Assembly: GCA_044224315.1 (NCBI GenBank) | Contig: JBGAKR010000002.1 | Span: forward strand, 558,001-622,000 | From: JAGXTF01 sp044224315 | GTDB lineage: Bacteria; Bacteroidota; Bacteroidia; NS11-12g; UBA955 | Length of the DNA: 64,000 nt | Reading direction: 5' to 3' | Part shown: positions 43,212 through 52,491 of the stretch, piece by piece | How positions within the stretch are numbered: the stretch's first letter is position 1 | How the letters are laid out: every line of letters starts with the position of its first letter | Position numbers and translations under genes: made by a program | Notes under the pieces: model-generated | Seen by the model: the letters and a program-made list of their open reading frames with translations, nothing else | What the model was told of the DNA's origin: nothing | Database searches by the model: none

Positions 43212-44206
43212 TAACGGGGTACTTCTACAGTTTTAAGAATATCTTCTACCACACTTTTAATTTCTACACCCTCCATTTCACTTTCAGGGGTAAGAATTAA
43301 GCGGTGATTGAGTACAGGATAAGTTACATACCGGATATCATCAGGGGCTACAAAACTGCGGCCATTCATGGCTGCTATGGCCTTTGCTGCGCGCATAATA
43401 GCCAATGAGGCACGTGGCGAAGCACCCAGATATAAATCGCGGTGATTGCGGGTAGAAGTTACTACCGATGCGATATATTGCAATAATTCTTCCTTTACAT
43501 ATACTTCATCAATCAGTTCGCGAATGCGTTTTATTTCGGTTGCAGGTAATACTGGTTTGGCAGCAAACATTTGGGCCGATGCATTCAGTGTGCTGAACCT
43601 TTTTAGTATCATTAATTCCTCGGCCTGATTTGGATAATCAATAATAATTTTCATCATAAAACGGTCTTGCTGGGCTTCGGGTAATTTATAAGTACCCTCC
43701 TGTTCAACCGGATTTTGGGTAGCCACCACCATAAAAGGTTGGGGCACAAAATGGGTAGTCCCATCTACCGTTACCTGTGCCTCTTCCATCACCTCAAACA
43801 AGGCTGCCTGGGTTTTAGCCGGCGAACGGTTTATTTCATCTATTAAAATTACATTGCCGAAAATAGGTCCTTTTTTAAATTCAAATTCATTGTTTTTTAA
43901 ATTAAAAACACTGGTACCGGTAACATCGGCTGGCATTAAATCGGGGGTAAACTGTATGCGGCTAAATTGCATATCCAGTGTATGTGCCAGTAATTTTGCT
44001 GCCGTTGTTTTTGCTATCCCGGGTACACCCTCAATTAAAATGTGTCCATTGCAAAAAAGGCCAACAAGCATTAGGTCTACCAACTCGGTTTGACCCACCA
44101 GATAGTTGCCTACCTGATTGCGAATGGCCGTTACCGCCGTGGTTAGCGGCTCCAGATTTAATTCGTGCGGGCTCTGCAGCTCCAAATCTGATTGATTATT
44201 TTCCAT
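43211..44206 (-). CDS. MoxR family AAA ATPase
   Basis: 331 residues. Walker A is GVPGIAKTTAA and Walker B is NVILIDEINR, followed by ATQNPVEQEGTYKLPEAQQDRF (sensor/linker), all typical of MoxR chaperone-like ATPases. It starts 11 bp before the end of the DUF4350 gene and overlaps DUF58 by one base. MoxR proteins are thought to insert metal cofactors or assemble complexes with DUF58/VWA partners; the client is unknown here. Confidence 0.93.
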   Translation of the reverse strand: MENNQSDLELQSPHELNLEPLTTAVTAIRNQVGNYLVGQTELVDLMLVGLFCNGHILIEGVPGIAKTTAAKLLAHTLDMQFSRIQFTPDLMPADVTGTSVFNLKNNEFEFKKGPIFGNVILIDEINRSPAKTQAALFEVMEEAQVTVDGTTHFVPQPFMVVATQNPVEQEGTYKLPEAQQDRFMMKIIIDYPNQAEELMILKRFSTLNASAQMFAAKPVLPATEIKRIRELIDEVYVKEELLQYIASVVTSTRNHRDLYLGASPRASLAIMRAAKAIAAMNGRSFVAPDDIRYVTYPVLNHRLILTPESEMEGVEIKSVVEDILKTVEVPR

Positions 44207-45509
44207 ATTTATTTTTATATTCCAGGTAAAATGTGTGAATTTCTTGCGAGGCGCGTTTTATTTCTTCCTCGGTTAATTCAGTAAATGTATGCAGCGATTT
44301 GTGGGTTTCAAAAATACGCGCAATGGTGGCCGCCGATACTCCTGATCTTTCAGCCACAGCAAGCACTGTAGCTTCGTCGGTTTCGGAAATGGCAATGCGA
44401 ATATGCAACCGCACAAAATCTAAAAATTGGTTCCACTCGCGCTTATACACTTTTGCATTGCTGCGTTCTTTGAAATAAAAATGGCCGATTGAATCGATAA
44501 ACGATAGGGTATTATTCTCGGGTTTTTTCAGCACCGGTATAGGTCTTTGCATGCGGCGTCCGCCAACCAGTAAAAACAATACAATTCCAAAAACTATAAA
44601 CCACCAAGCGTATTTTAATGCGGGATTTGAATTTATAAATGCAAATAAGGGCAAAGCTGTTTCACCGGTTTTGGCATTGATTTTATTCATTCCTCCGCTT
44701 AAATCGTACCACATTTCCTCTTTGGGTAAATGCCTGAAAACCTGCGTCAAATATTGCACCCCATCGGCATGCTTCAGATAATAATTACTGAAAAATACCG
44801 GATTTGCATGAAGCAAAATGCGGCCATCACCGTGGTAAACACAAATAAAATCATTCAATTCCTCAACCAAAGTATCAACATCCGAAATTTTCACCAATCC
44901 CGAGGCAATATTCACTGTAGAATTGGATGGAATGCCAAAACTCATGTCTTCATTTTGCTGACAATTAAATGCGCACCAAATATTTTTATCGGCTTTGTTC
45001 TTTACAATATTTACAAAATTAAAATTGCGTTTACTTAAAAATTTATTTCGAAAATATACCTGCATGCTATCGGCATAATACCTTTCCATATTGCAGCTGC
45101 GCAGCTCACTAAACCGCTTAAACAAATCAGCCGGAATGCCATTAGAAGAAATAAAAACAGTGCCGCCATTGTTTACAAAACTCTCAAGATTATCCATCTC
45201 GTTATCGGTAAGATATATACTCTTGCCTACAAAAAAATAAATACCCCTGCCACTTGATTCCAGATCTGGAAAATACTTTTCCAGGGTAGATTTCTCAGGT
45301 ATTTCATGATACAGCGGACCCCAGGTATTTTTTACCGTTTGGTAAAACAAACTTAAATCATAGGGCTGCGACTCCTGAATTTGATAATTGCGTTCCCAGT
45401 TGTAACCATCCTTTTTGCCAGCTTCCGTTTCTTTATTCACTATCAAAAAAACCAGACCTGTAAGCAGGGCAACCGTAATCACAATCCATATAATATTAGA
45501 TGGTTTCAT
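44196..45509 (-). CDS. DUF4350 domain membrane protein
   Basis: 437 residues. N-terminal membrane helix (IIWIVITVALLTGLVFLI), then a domain with SQPYDLSLFYQTVKNTW and NGGTVFISSNG (flavodoxin/GATase-like fold of DUF4350), a second helix near residue ~290 (WWFIVFGIVLFLLVGG) and a C-terminal cytoplasmic ~120 residues. It overlaps DUF4129 by 4 bp (ATGA) and moxR by 11 bp, so it is one of the MoxR-operon envelope proteins. Its function is not known. Confidence 0.85.
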   Translation of the reverse strand: MKPSNIIWIVITVALLTGLVFLIVNKETEAGKKDGYNWERNYQIQESQPYDLSLFYQTVKNTWGPLYHEIPEKSTLEKYFPDLESSGRGIYFFVGKSIYLTDNEMDNLESFVNNGGTVFISSNGIPADLFKRFSELRSCNMERYYADSMQVYFRNKFLSKRNFNFVNIVKNKADKNIWCAFNCQQNEDMSFGIPSNSTVNIASGLVKISDVDTLVEELNDFICVYHGDGRILLHANPVFFSNYYLKHADGVQYLTQVFRHLPKEEMWYDLSGGMNKINAKTGETALPLFAFINSNPALKYAWWFIVFGIVLFLLVGGRRMQRPIPVLKKPENNTLSFIDSIGHFYFKERSNAKVYKREWNQFLDFVRLHIRIAISETDEATVLAVAERSGVSAATIARIFETHKSLHTFTELTEEEIKRASQEIHTFYLEYKNKYGK

Positions 45510-46345
45510 CTGCCTAATCTTATATTATCCTGAAAATGTGAAAACTTGTTTTTTACCTGCTGAAAAATAACCCGGTCCAGATTCGATTCGCCATACCATA
45601 TTTTTTCAAAAATGGAAGTGGTATTTCTGAATTCAGTTTGATGCGCATTGCCCGCCAGTTCGCGCACATAATCAAAGTTTGTCTTTTCAGGTGAGGGTTT
45701 AATAATTCCCTTTTCCATCAGCAATTTCAAACTATTTAAATACAGCAATCGCACCCCCAGTCGGTAGTCGGCCTGTTCCATGGCTGCAGATAATTGATCA
45801 TCCACCTCCAGATTGGCCAGGGTTTTAGCATCAATGCGTTCTCCAATTTCCACCACAGCTTCGGATTTTGTGGCGCGGCTGCCTTTTTGAGTCATCCGGG
45901 TAATGATCATCGCCAATAAAATAATTACACAAATTACCGCAATGGTATAGGCTATTACTTTACCCGAACTTCCAACCCAAAAACTTCCGCCTTCACGCCT
46001 TATATTCTCTTTTTTAAGCGTATTCTGGTCACTCTTTTTCTTTTCTTTTGCCTTGGGTTCTTTTACCGTATAGTCTATTTTAGACAGCTCAGCAGTCAGT
46101 TTATCCTTATCCAGTTCAACCCCTTTGGGAGCCCGCATTTCATAGTCGTCTTGCCAGTTTTTTTGCTCCTCTGCGGCTGTGGGTGCTTCCGTAGTTTGCG
46201 GGGCATAATTATCATCCGATGAATTCTGATTGATATATACCTCATCCATCACTGTATCTGCATTATACTGCGCCTTTAAATTGCATAAATTATACAATAA
46301 AATGAATATAAAAGCACCAATATATTTACTCCGTTTCAATGCCAT
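45506..46345 (-). CDS. DUF4129 domain membrane protein
   Basis: 279 residues from ATG 46345 (MALKRSKYIGAF), which gives a signal-like helix; an upstream in-frame ATG would lie deep in the SpoIIM gene. The linker (~25-120) is acidic and Lys-rich, followed by one helix (VIAYTIAVICVIILLAMII) and a C-terminal DUF4129 domain (QADYRLGVRLLYLNSLKLLMEKG, IWYGESNLDRVIFQQV). DUF4129 is typical of this MoxR/DUF58 cluster and may act as a scaffold. Confidence 0.85.
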   Translation of the reverse strand: MALKRSKYIGAFIFILLYNLCNLKAQYNADTVMDEVYINQNSSDDNYAPQTTEAPTAAEEQKNWQDDYEMRAPKGVELDKDKLTAELSKIDYTVKEPKAKEKKKSDQNTLKKENIRREGGSFWVGSSGKVIAYTIAVICVIILLAMIITRMTQKGSRATKSEAVVEIGERIDAKTLANLEVDDQLSAAMEQADYRLGVRLLYLNSLKLLMEKGIIKPSPEKTNFDYVRELAGNAHQTEFRNTTSIFEKIWYGESNLDRVIFQQVKNKFSHFQDNIRLGR

Positions 46346-48065
46346 ACACCTCCTTCTTGTAGGTAATGCCTGCAATTCTGTTAAATAAATTCTTTCCGGT
46401 TTTTGATTCCACAATAGACATAGCGCCTAAAAAGTAGGCATATAAAACCATCGATATAAAAAAGGGCAATAGAAAATAATTCAACCGGGCATAAAACACC
46501 AGTACAGATTTAGAATAAACACTGGCTCCATGCAGCTGGGTACTCATTTCCAATACGTTCGAAACCAGATACATAATACCGGTCATTAAAAAAAAGTATA
46601 GCACCACGGCTATAAAACTATACGAAATAAATGTACCGAAACCTGTAAAAAAATATCCAACCCCTCTGCCCAATGCTGTAAATATATTGGTTTGAGGATC
46701 CATTAAATACACCACGGCAATGAGTATTTGCACTGGCAATATCAGCATCATAGAAAACCACCATCCACTGCCAAATAACCAATTAAAAAATACCTGAAAT
46801 GCTGCACAAAAAACACTCACCAGGGATATTCTCCACAATGGTGGGTCTGTGCCTGCAGCGCTGGCTATAAAGGCTCTGCACAGATAAAACAGCAGAAAAA
46901 TAATGGCCGCCAGAATCAAAAAAGAAACCAATAAAATAGAATTATGCAGCTTTGGTGAAAACAAATATCCCGAAGCATAAAAATCAAATCCTACCAGTCG
47001 CCAAGCGGTTTTCTGCGACTCGGCCGTTTCAGGGCTGCCATCGGAAACTGAAACCGCAGATTGAAATTTTCGAGTCTGGTATTCTATATCTTCTTGTATA
47101 GCCCCTTTGGATAAAAACTCGGTGAATGCAAATAAACCCACTACAGAAATCAAAGAAACAATCAATATTCTACCGGCATATTTTTTTAAATAATCAAATG
47201 CAAACAAGGTAATTTTACCCACCGGATATATCACACCGGGCTTGGGCTCACTGTCTTCATCGGGTGCCAGTTCGTCGTATTTACCCAATATTTCTTTATT
47301 GTGCCTAAACTTATACCAGGGATACACAATAAAATATAAAATCATAAATGCCAACGACAAACCAATTACACTTAAACGCAATGGTGCTGGCAATTCGGTA
47401 AATCGGGTAAGAAAACTTTCAATAAATGCTGCCAGAATAATAATGGGCAAACAAACCAAAAACATGAGTATACTTTTTTTGGCATTGTCCTGTATAGAAC
47501 GCAGGCGCCCTTTGGTACCGGGAAACAGGAAACCGGCCCCCATCATAATACCGGCAGCGCCTTCTACCACCATGCTCAATATTTCCAGCGTACCATGCTG
47601 GTACACCCCAAGTAAGTATTCTGTGGTAAGGCCTTTGGATACAAAAATATAGGTAAATACCCCCAGCATTATGCCGTTGGTAAGCAACAAATACATAGAA
47701 CCAATGCAAAAAAGGGCGCCGAAAATAAAAAAATAAAAGGCCACCAAAAGATTGTTGGTGGCAATGCGCACAAACATATCTCCCGGGCTGCTCATTTTAT
47801 ATACCGCCAATGGGTCGCCTTTACTGATGTTCAGTTCGGTCATATTGATATAGTCCGAACCCAGAATAGAAACCGCAAAATCCATATTATGCCGGGCGCC
47901 GAAATAGCCGATGGCCACACCCAACACTGCCACAATAAAGGATACCAGCAAAAATTTGCGGGCCTGATAATTCATCAGTGGCGCATCATACACAAAAAAT
48001 TGTTGCAGGGCCTTAAAGTTCCATTTTCTCGGCAGCAAGGGTTTCGCCCCTGATTCCCTCCTCAT
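46326..48065 (-). CDS. SpoIIM-like multi-helix membrane protein (N-terminus damaged)
   Basis: 579 residues from ATG 48065; the frame opens further up but lacks sense. The N-terminal ~240 residues are the SpoIIM domain (MNYQARKFLLVSFIVAVLGV, NNLLVAFYFFIFGALFCIGSMYLLLTNGIMLG, YQHGTLEILSMVVEGAAGIMMGAGFLFPGTKGR, ESFLTRFTELPAPLRL). The C-terminal ~300 residues are a second group of membrane helices, a probable fusion with a separate family found next to it in related genomes. The canonical N-terminal segment (about 60-70 residues) is missing and its first 33 residues lie in another frame at 48013-48114. The gene is therefore likely frameshifted and internally deleted. Confidence 0.75.
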   Translation of the reverse strand: MRRESGAKPLLPRKWNFKALQQFFVYDAPLMNYQARKFLLVSFIVAVLGVAIGYFGARHNMDFAVSILGSDYINMTELNISKGDPLAVYKMSSPGDMFVRIATNNLLVAFYFFIFGALFCIGSMYLLLTNGIMLGVFTYIFVSKGLTTEYLLGVYQHGTLEILSMVVEGAAGIMMGAGFLFPGTKGRLRSIQDNAKKSILMFLVCLPIIILAAFIESFLTRFTELPAPLRLSVIGLSLAFMILYFIVYPWYKFRHNKEILGKYDELAPDEDSEPKPGVIYPVGKITLFAFDYLKKYAGRILIVSLISVVGLFAFTEFLSKGAIQEDIEYQTRKFQSAVSVSDGSPETAESQKTAWRLVGFDFYASGYLFSPKLHNSILLVSFLILAAIIFLLFYLCRAFIASAAGTDPPLWRISLVSVFCAAFQVFFNWLFGSGWWFSMMLILPVQILIAVVYLMDPQTNIFTALGRGVGYFFTGFGTFISYSFIAVVLYFFLMTGIMYLVSNVLEMSTQLHGASVYSKSVLVFYARLNYFLLPFFISMVLYAYFLGAMSIVESKTGKNLFNRIAGITYKKEVYGIETE

Positions 48066-48114
48066 ATTTCTGCCATTTTTCCTTGTTTTGAAGAATAAAT
48101 TTCGACTCGCGCAT
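48013..48114 (-). pseudogene. Out-of-frame N-terminal fragment of the SpoIIM gene
   Basis: From ATG 48114 the frame encodes 33 residues, MRESKFILQNKEKWQKYEEG and onwards, then stops at 48013. This is the typical start of Bacteroidota SpoIIM proteins (MRE..FI..NK.KW). The main body of the gene continues in another frame, and the intervening helical segment found in intact relatives is absent. Confidence 0.75.
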
Positions 48115-48152
48115 AAATTACATGCAAGAATAAGATATTTTTGGCGAAGAAA

Positions 48153-48878
48153 GTGGCATCCCAAAACATAGAAATATCAACCGAGCAAAATGTGGTTCTC
48201 AGCTATGAGCTGGGCACAGTGTTTCAGCGCTATGTAGCCGGGCTTGTAGACAGTGTAATCATATGGGGCCTGAGCCTCATTCGTCTGGCCATTTTCCCTT
48301 CGGTAAGCGGCCTGGCCAATCTGGTGGGTTTTACTCTGCTTTTCATCTGGTTGTACCATTTGCTTGTTATCCTGTTTTTCGGAGGGCGTTCCATAGGCAT
48401 GCGCGCCATGGGACTAAGGGTGGTAAGCCTTTCAGGCAAAAGCCTGGAATTTAGCGATTACTTTTTGCGCTGGATCATCAGGCCCATTGACATAAGTATT
48501 TCTGCCACTTCGGTGGGGCTATTTTCCATGCTCAGCAGCGAAAAAAGGCAACGGTTGGGCGATATTTTGGCAGGTACAGCAGTGGTAAAACTGCAGCCCA
48601 AAAGCCATTTTACCCTGCGCGACATCCTGGAATTTCACCAAACCAAAGAAGTTACTGAGGTTAGATACCCGGGGGTAAAGTATATGGAAGAAGCCAATAT
48701 GCTGTTTATCAAAAATTTGTTAAACAACAACCTGGGTTACAGCCCCGAGGTGCAGCGCGAAGCCATTTACCAGGCCACCCTCAAATTTGCCGAACTTTTA
48801 CAACTGGAAACCATACCCAACGACAACCGCGGTTTTTTGGTGCAATTGGTGAATGATTATATTGTGCTGACGCGGTAA
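48153..48878 (+). CDS. RDD family membrane protein
   Basis: About 241 residues from GTG 48153. A TTG start at 48141 is possible, but it lies inside TATTTTTG (48136-48143), which looks like a -7 promoter element. RDD domain: ELGTVFQRYVAGLVDSVIIWGL (first Arg and Asp), LFFGGRSIGMRAMGLRVVS and QRLGDILAGTAVVKL (the Asp of the second part). A C-terminal ~90-residue soluble tail follows. It is divergent from the SpoIIM gene and belongs to the usual RDD-SpoIIM-DUF4129-DUF58-MoxR neighbourhood. RDD proteins are candidate membrane transporters. Confidence 0.85.
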   Translation: MASQNIEISTEQNVVLSYELGTVFQRYVAGLVDSVIIWGLSLIRLAIFPSVSGLANLVGFTLLFIWLYHLLVILFFGGRSIGMRAMGLRVVSLSGKSLEFSDYFLRWIIRPIDISISATSVGLFSMLSSEKRQRLGDILAGTAVVKLQPKSHFTLRDILEFHQTKEVTEVRYPGVKYMEEANMLFIKNLLNNNLGYSPEVQREAIYQATLKFAELLQLETIPNDNRGFLVQLVNDYIVLTR

Positions 48879-48992
48879 TTTTTTAATACACAAAAGCTGG
48901 GCTGCATTTAAATTGGGCTGCACTTAATTTTTGTTTAATTTATTTTTTTTGAAGACCATTTCACCGAATTTTTAGGTTAATTTGTATCGGAT

Positions 48993-50012
48993 ATGAAACT
49001 CGTTACTTTTAACAATCACAGTGGTGCCGAAGTAGGCCTGTTGTGGAATAACCTGATTTTTCCCCTGGCCCAGATTGACAAAAGCCTGCCAGAAGACATG
49101 GCCAATTTTCTGAAAAACTGGGACCGCAACAGCCAGCATTCCATGGAAATACTGGAACAGGTAAAAACCGGCAAATACCACGATTTGGCCTTGCCGTATA
49201 ACGAGAAAGATTTGCTGGCTCCTGTACCTCACCCTACCAGTTGCCGCGATGGATATGCATTCAGACAGCATGTAGCCGCCGCACGCCGCAACCGCAATGT
49301 GCCTATGATACCGGAGTTTGACCAGTATCCCATTATGTATTTCACCAACCACAATGCTATACAAGGGCCTGGAGACATATGGTGCATGCCCGACCATTTC
49401 GAAAAGCTGGACTTTGAACTGGAAGCCGCAGTGGTATTGGGCAAAACCGGCCGCAACATTAAAGCCGAAAACGCCGATGCCTACATAGCTGGGTATATGA
49501 TTATGAACGACATGAGTGCCCGCCGCCTGCAAATGGAAGAAATGCTGCTGAATCTGGGCCCTGCAAAAGGCAAGGATTTTAGCACCGTAATTGGCCCCTG
49601 GCTGGTAACCCCCGATGAGTTGGAAAGCTATAAAACCAGCGCCAAACCTGGCCATACAGGCAACAACTTTAACCTGGGTATGGTATGCCGCGTAAATGGC
49701 ATAGAAGTAAGCCACGGCAATATGGGCGATATGGATTGGACTTTTGCCGAAATTATTGAACGTTGCGCTTATGGTGTAGATGTTTATGCGGGTGATGTGA
49801 TTGGAAGCGGCACTGTAGGTACCGGCTGCTTTTTGGAACTGAACGGAACTGGAAAATTAAACAACCCCGACTATAAAGAACAATGGCTGCAGGATGGCGA
49901 TGTGGTTGAAATGGAAATCGATGGATTGGGATTGCTTAAAAACACCATCAAAAAAGAGAATACCGATTTTAGTATTCTGGCACTGAAAAAAGCCGCAAAC
50001 CAAGCGGGATAG
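48993..50012 (+). CDS. Fumarylacetoacetate hydrolase family protein
   Basis: 339 residues. FAH-family fold with the metal ligands: Glu-Glu in DFELEAAVVLGKTGR, Asp in GYMIMNDMSARRLQ; the catalytic-base neighbourhood is FRQHVAAARRN. C-terminal GDVIGSGTVGTGCFLELNG is the typical end loop. Family members cleave C-C bonds of beta-diketo acids or act as 2-keto-4-pentenoate-type hydratases or isomerases; length fits fumarylacetoacetase-like two-domain proteins. Substrate not known. Followed after 1 bp by an unknown membrane gene. Confidence 0.87.
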   Translation: MKLVTFNNHSGAEVGLLWNNLIFPLAQIDKSLPEDMANFLKNWDRNSQHSMEILEQVKTGKYHDLALPYNEKDLLAPVPHPTSCRDGYAFRQHVAAARRNRNVPMIPEFDQYPIMYFTNHNAIQGPGDIWCMPDHFEKLDFELEAAVVLGKTGRNIKAENADAYIAGYMIMNDMSARRLQMEEMLLNLGPAKGKDFSTVIGPWLVTPDELESYKTSAKPGHTGNNFNLGMVCRVNGIEVSHGNMGDMDWTFAEIIERCAYGVDVYAGDVIGSGTVGTGCFLELNGTGKLNNPDYKEQWLQDGDVVEMEIDGLGLLKNTIKKENTDFSILALKKAANQAG

Positions 50013-50013
50013 A

Positions 50014-50529
50014 ATGTTACTTTCAGAAAATTCATCCACTCCATTTTGTGACAATGAAACTTCTGTTGTACAATTTATTATTTCGGTAAAAAAGCCTCCC
50101 CTGGGTATTTTAATATTTTTTATGTTTTTTGCTGCGGTGGGGTTTTTACTGCCACTTGTTGTAATTTTCATTTTTAAAAATCATGAAGAAAATCCCAGCC
50201 CTGCTATCATCCTCATTACAGCTTTATTTTGGATTGGCTCATACTATCTGCTTAGGCTGATACTCTGGAATTTATATGGACGTGAAATCATTCAATTTTC
50301 CGATAATGGTATAGATTATTTTTTCGATTTTAGATATTTTAAAAGCAAAATCATTTCTTTTCAAAAAAACAATGAATTAAAAATCGAATTATCTTCAAAC
50401 CAGAAAAACGAGGAGGGAAGCCATATTCTTACAATAGAGCAAGGATTAAAAAAGGTACAAACTTCAATTCCCATAAACCGGAACACCGAAATTTCCACTC
50501 TTTTAGAAAAATATAACAAGCCCGCATAA
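50014..50529 (+). CDS. Hypothetical membrane protein
   Basis: 171 residues. Two hydrophobic segments in the first half (LGILIFFMFFAAVGFLLPLVVIFIF and AIILITALFWIGSYYLLRLILW), followed by a soluble ~75-residue C-terminal domain rich in Lys and Asn. Start ATG lies 1 bp after the FAH gene's stop, so co-transcription is likely. No family recognised. The region after it (50530-50790) holds heptamer repeats. Confidence 0.65.
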   Translation: MLLSENSSTPFCDNETSVVQFIISVKKPPLGILIFFMFFAAVGFLLPLVVIFIFKNHEENPSPAIILITALFWIGSYYLLRLILWNLYGREIIQFSDNGIDYFFDFRYFKSKIISFQKNNELKIELSSNQKNEEGSHILTIEQGLKKVQTSIPINRNTEISTLLEKYNKPA

Positions 50530-50633
50530 AACTGCTTTTTCTTGCACCTAAATCTCATACAGCAGTCAATCCAATAAAAATGCAGCCAGGGCTGTTAAAT
50601 TCTACATTTTGCATTCTAAACCGGCTGTTATTT

Positions 50634-50754
50634 GCACTATGCACTATGCACTATGCGCTATGCACCATGCACTTTGCACCATGCACTCCCTTTTTGCTGT
50701 TGCTATTCCCCGTTATCGCCTCAGCTATTCCCCATTCCCCATCAACTATTCCCC
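50634..50754 (+). repeat. Heptamer repeat island (GCACTAT and ATTCCCC)
   Basis: A run of seven complete heptamers and part of an eighth (GCACTAT, with GCGCTAT, GCACCAT and GCACTTT variants) spans 50634-50687. A second heptamer run based on ATTCCCC follows: one copy at 50705, then copies at 50727, 50734 and 50748 in perfect 7-bp register. The island lies between an unknown membrane protein gene and the DUF5362 gene. No coding sense is evident. Confidence 0.9.
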
Positions 50755-50790
50755 ATTTGCTTTTCTCATTCCTTTTTCACATAATTGTAA

Positions 50791-51214
50791 ATGGAATTTT
50801 CAACAGACAATCAAAGTTTTGCGCGCGAACCTATTACTGAATCCTCGCTGGATCAGATTCGCAGAAGCAGCGGCTGGATTAAATTTATGGCTGTATTAAC
50901 CATTTTGGGTTCTGCAATCATTGCCCTGGCAGGTTTGTTTTTAGCATTTGCAGGTAACTCCAATATTTTCGCTCAATTGGCTGAAAAGTCACCCCAATTT
51001 GGCAGTAATTATATTAATAATTGCAGGCATTTATTTTTATATGGGTTTATTAACCCACCGTGTAGGCAAGGCCGCCGCGCTTCCTACCCGCAACGATTTG
51101 AACCTTGATATTCAGAATTATGCCAATAATTTTAGCAATTATTTAATATTTACATTCATTTTTGGAATATTGGGCATATTAATTTCAATTTACACCACCA
51201 TTGCAGCACTTTAA
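50791..51214 (+). pseudogene. DUF5362-like membrane protein with frameshift
   Basis: The first frame (ATG 50791, MEFSTDNQSFAREPITESSL) holds one hydrophobic helix, then breaks down after LAEKSPQFG near 50995. The second frame continues with LAVIILIIAGIYFYMGLLTHRVGKAAALPTRNDLNLD and two more helices to 51214. Removing one C from the CCCC run at 50992-50995 joins both as a 140-residue, three-helix DUF5362-type protein. A sequencing or assembly error or a real single-base insertion can explain it. The next gene (51220) is an intact relative. Confidence 0.8.
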
Positions 51215-51219
51215 ATACT

Positions 51220-51621
51220 ATGGAATCTAACGACATTATCGACAACCAGGGCCCGGCCAACAGCGATTCAACCGGCTTTAATACCCAAACTTTGGTATCA
51301 CTCGAAAAACTGGCCAACTGGCTCAAACTAGTTGCCATAGTTACACTTGTAGGCGATGCCATTACCTTTATTCAATTAATTGTTACCAAAAACTTTGGCC
51401 AGATTATTTCCATTGGGGTTGGCGTTGCCTTAGCCGTGCTTATGCTTATTTCGGCAAACGCACTGAAGGAATACACCAGCTCTGAAAGTGCATTTCAATT
51501 TGATAAATTTGCGCGCAATATCAGGGCCTATTTTATGACCCTTGGCATTATATCCATCATTGCTCTTTGCTTTGTGGTAATCGTAATGCTCATTGTAATT
51601 GTAATGATAGCGGCGCGATAA
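51220..51621 (+). CDS. DUF5362-like membrane protein
   Basis: 133 residues with an N-terminal soluble ~30-residue part (LVSLEKLANWLKLVAIVTLVG) and three to four membrane helices. Layout and the internal SESAFQFDKFARNIRAYFMTLG linker match the broken upstream gene, from which it is 5 bp away; the two are probably a tandem pair. Its function is unknown; DUF5362 proteins are small integral membrane proteins. Confidence 0.75.
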   Translation: MESNDIIDNQGPANSDSTGFNTQTLVSLEKLANWLKLVAIVTLVGDAITFIQLIVTKNFGQIISIGVGVALAVLMLISANALKEYTSSESAFQFDKFARNIRAYFMTLGIISIIALCFVVIVMLIVIVMIAAR

Positions 51622-51699
51622 TTTTAGTTTATCGTAAATAATCAGACATTCATATACTTACTTCTATTGAACCCAGTAATGCTATAAATTTGCCCCCGT

Positions 51700-52491
51700 A
51701 TGAAAACCAATCATGAAATAGATTACCGCCTTTTAGGCGAAGAAATGCAGTGCGTAGAAATAGAGCTCGACCCCAATGAAACCGTTGTGGCAGAGAGTGG
51801 CAGCTTTATGTATATGGACAACGATATACAAATGGAAACCATTTTTGGCGACGGAAGTAAAAGCGGTGGAAACAGCTTTATGGACAAATTGCTGGGTGCC
51901 GGAAAACGCCTTTTGACTGGCGAAAGTTTGTTTATGACTGCCTTCTCTAACCTGGGTGCTCAAAAACGCGTAGTTGCCTTTGCAGCGCCTTATGCAGGCA
52001 AAATTATTCCGCTTGATTTATATGAATTGGGTGGCAAAATAGTATGCCAGAAAGATGCATTTTTATGCGCCGCAAAAGGTGTAAGTATTGGCATCGAATT
52101 TCAGCGCAAACTTGGCACAGGCCTGTTTGGCGGCGAAGGGTTTATTATGCAAAAACTAGAAGGCGATGGAATGACCTTTGTGCACGCCGGCGGCCATGTA
52201 ATGGAAAGAGAATTAAAAGCGGGTGAAAAACTGCGCATCGATACAGGCTGTATTGTAGCATTTACCAGCGGGGTAGATTACGATATTGAATTTGTAAAAG
52301 GCATTAAAAACGCAGTATTCGGCGGCGAAGGTCTGTTTTTTGCTACCCTCACCGGACCCGGCAAGGTATGGTTGCAAACCCTGCCCGTAAGTCGCCTGGC
52401 CAGCCGCATTCTCAGCTACTCCCGCGGAGGAAAAGAACAAGGCAGCATCCTGGGCGGATTAGGCAACCTGCTCGACGGAGATGGATATTGA
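51700..52491 (+). CDS. AIM24/TIGR00266 family protein
   Basis: 263 residues. Beta-prism-like AIM24 domain: ETVVAESGSFMYMDNDIQM (N-terminal), GKRLLTGESLFMTAF, LGTGLFGGEGFIMQKLEGDGMTFVHAGGHVMEREL, AVFGGEGLFFATLTGPGKVWLQTLPVSRLA. Known members have no proven role, though the yeast relative is mitochondrial and structural. The TAAATTTG at 51685-51692 is a near-ideal -7 element, so the transcript starts only a few bases upstream. The stop codon is followed within 6 bp by TTTAGAG heptamers. Confidence 0.88.
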   Translation: MKTNHEIDYRLLGEEMQCVEIELDPNETVVAESGSFMYMDNDIQMETIFGDGSKSGGNSFMDKLLGAGKRLLTGESLFMTAFSNLGAQKRVVAFAAPYAGKIIPLDLYELGGKIVCQKDAFLCAAKGVSIGIEFQRKLGTGLFGGEGFIMQKLEGDGMTFVHAGGHVMERELKAGEKLRIDTGCIVAFTSGVDYDIEFVKGIKNAVFGGEGLFFATLTGPGKVWLQTLPVSRLASRILSYSRGGKEQGSILGGLGNLLDGDGY

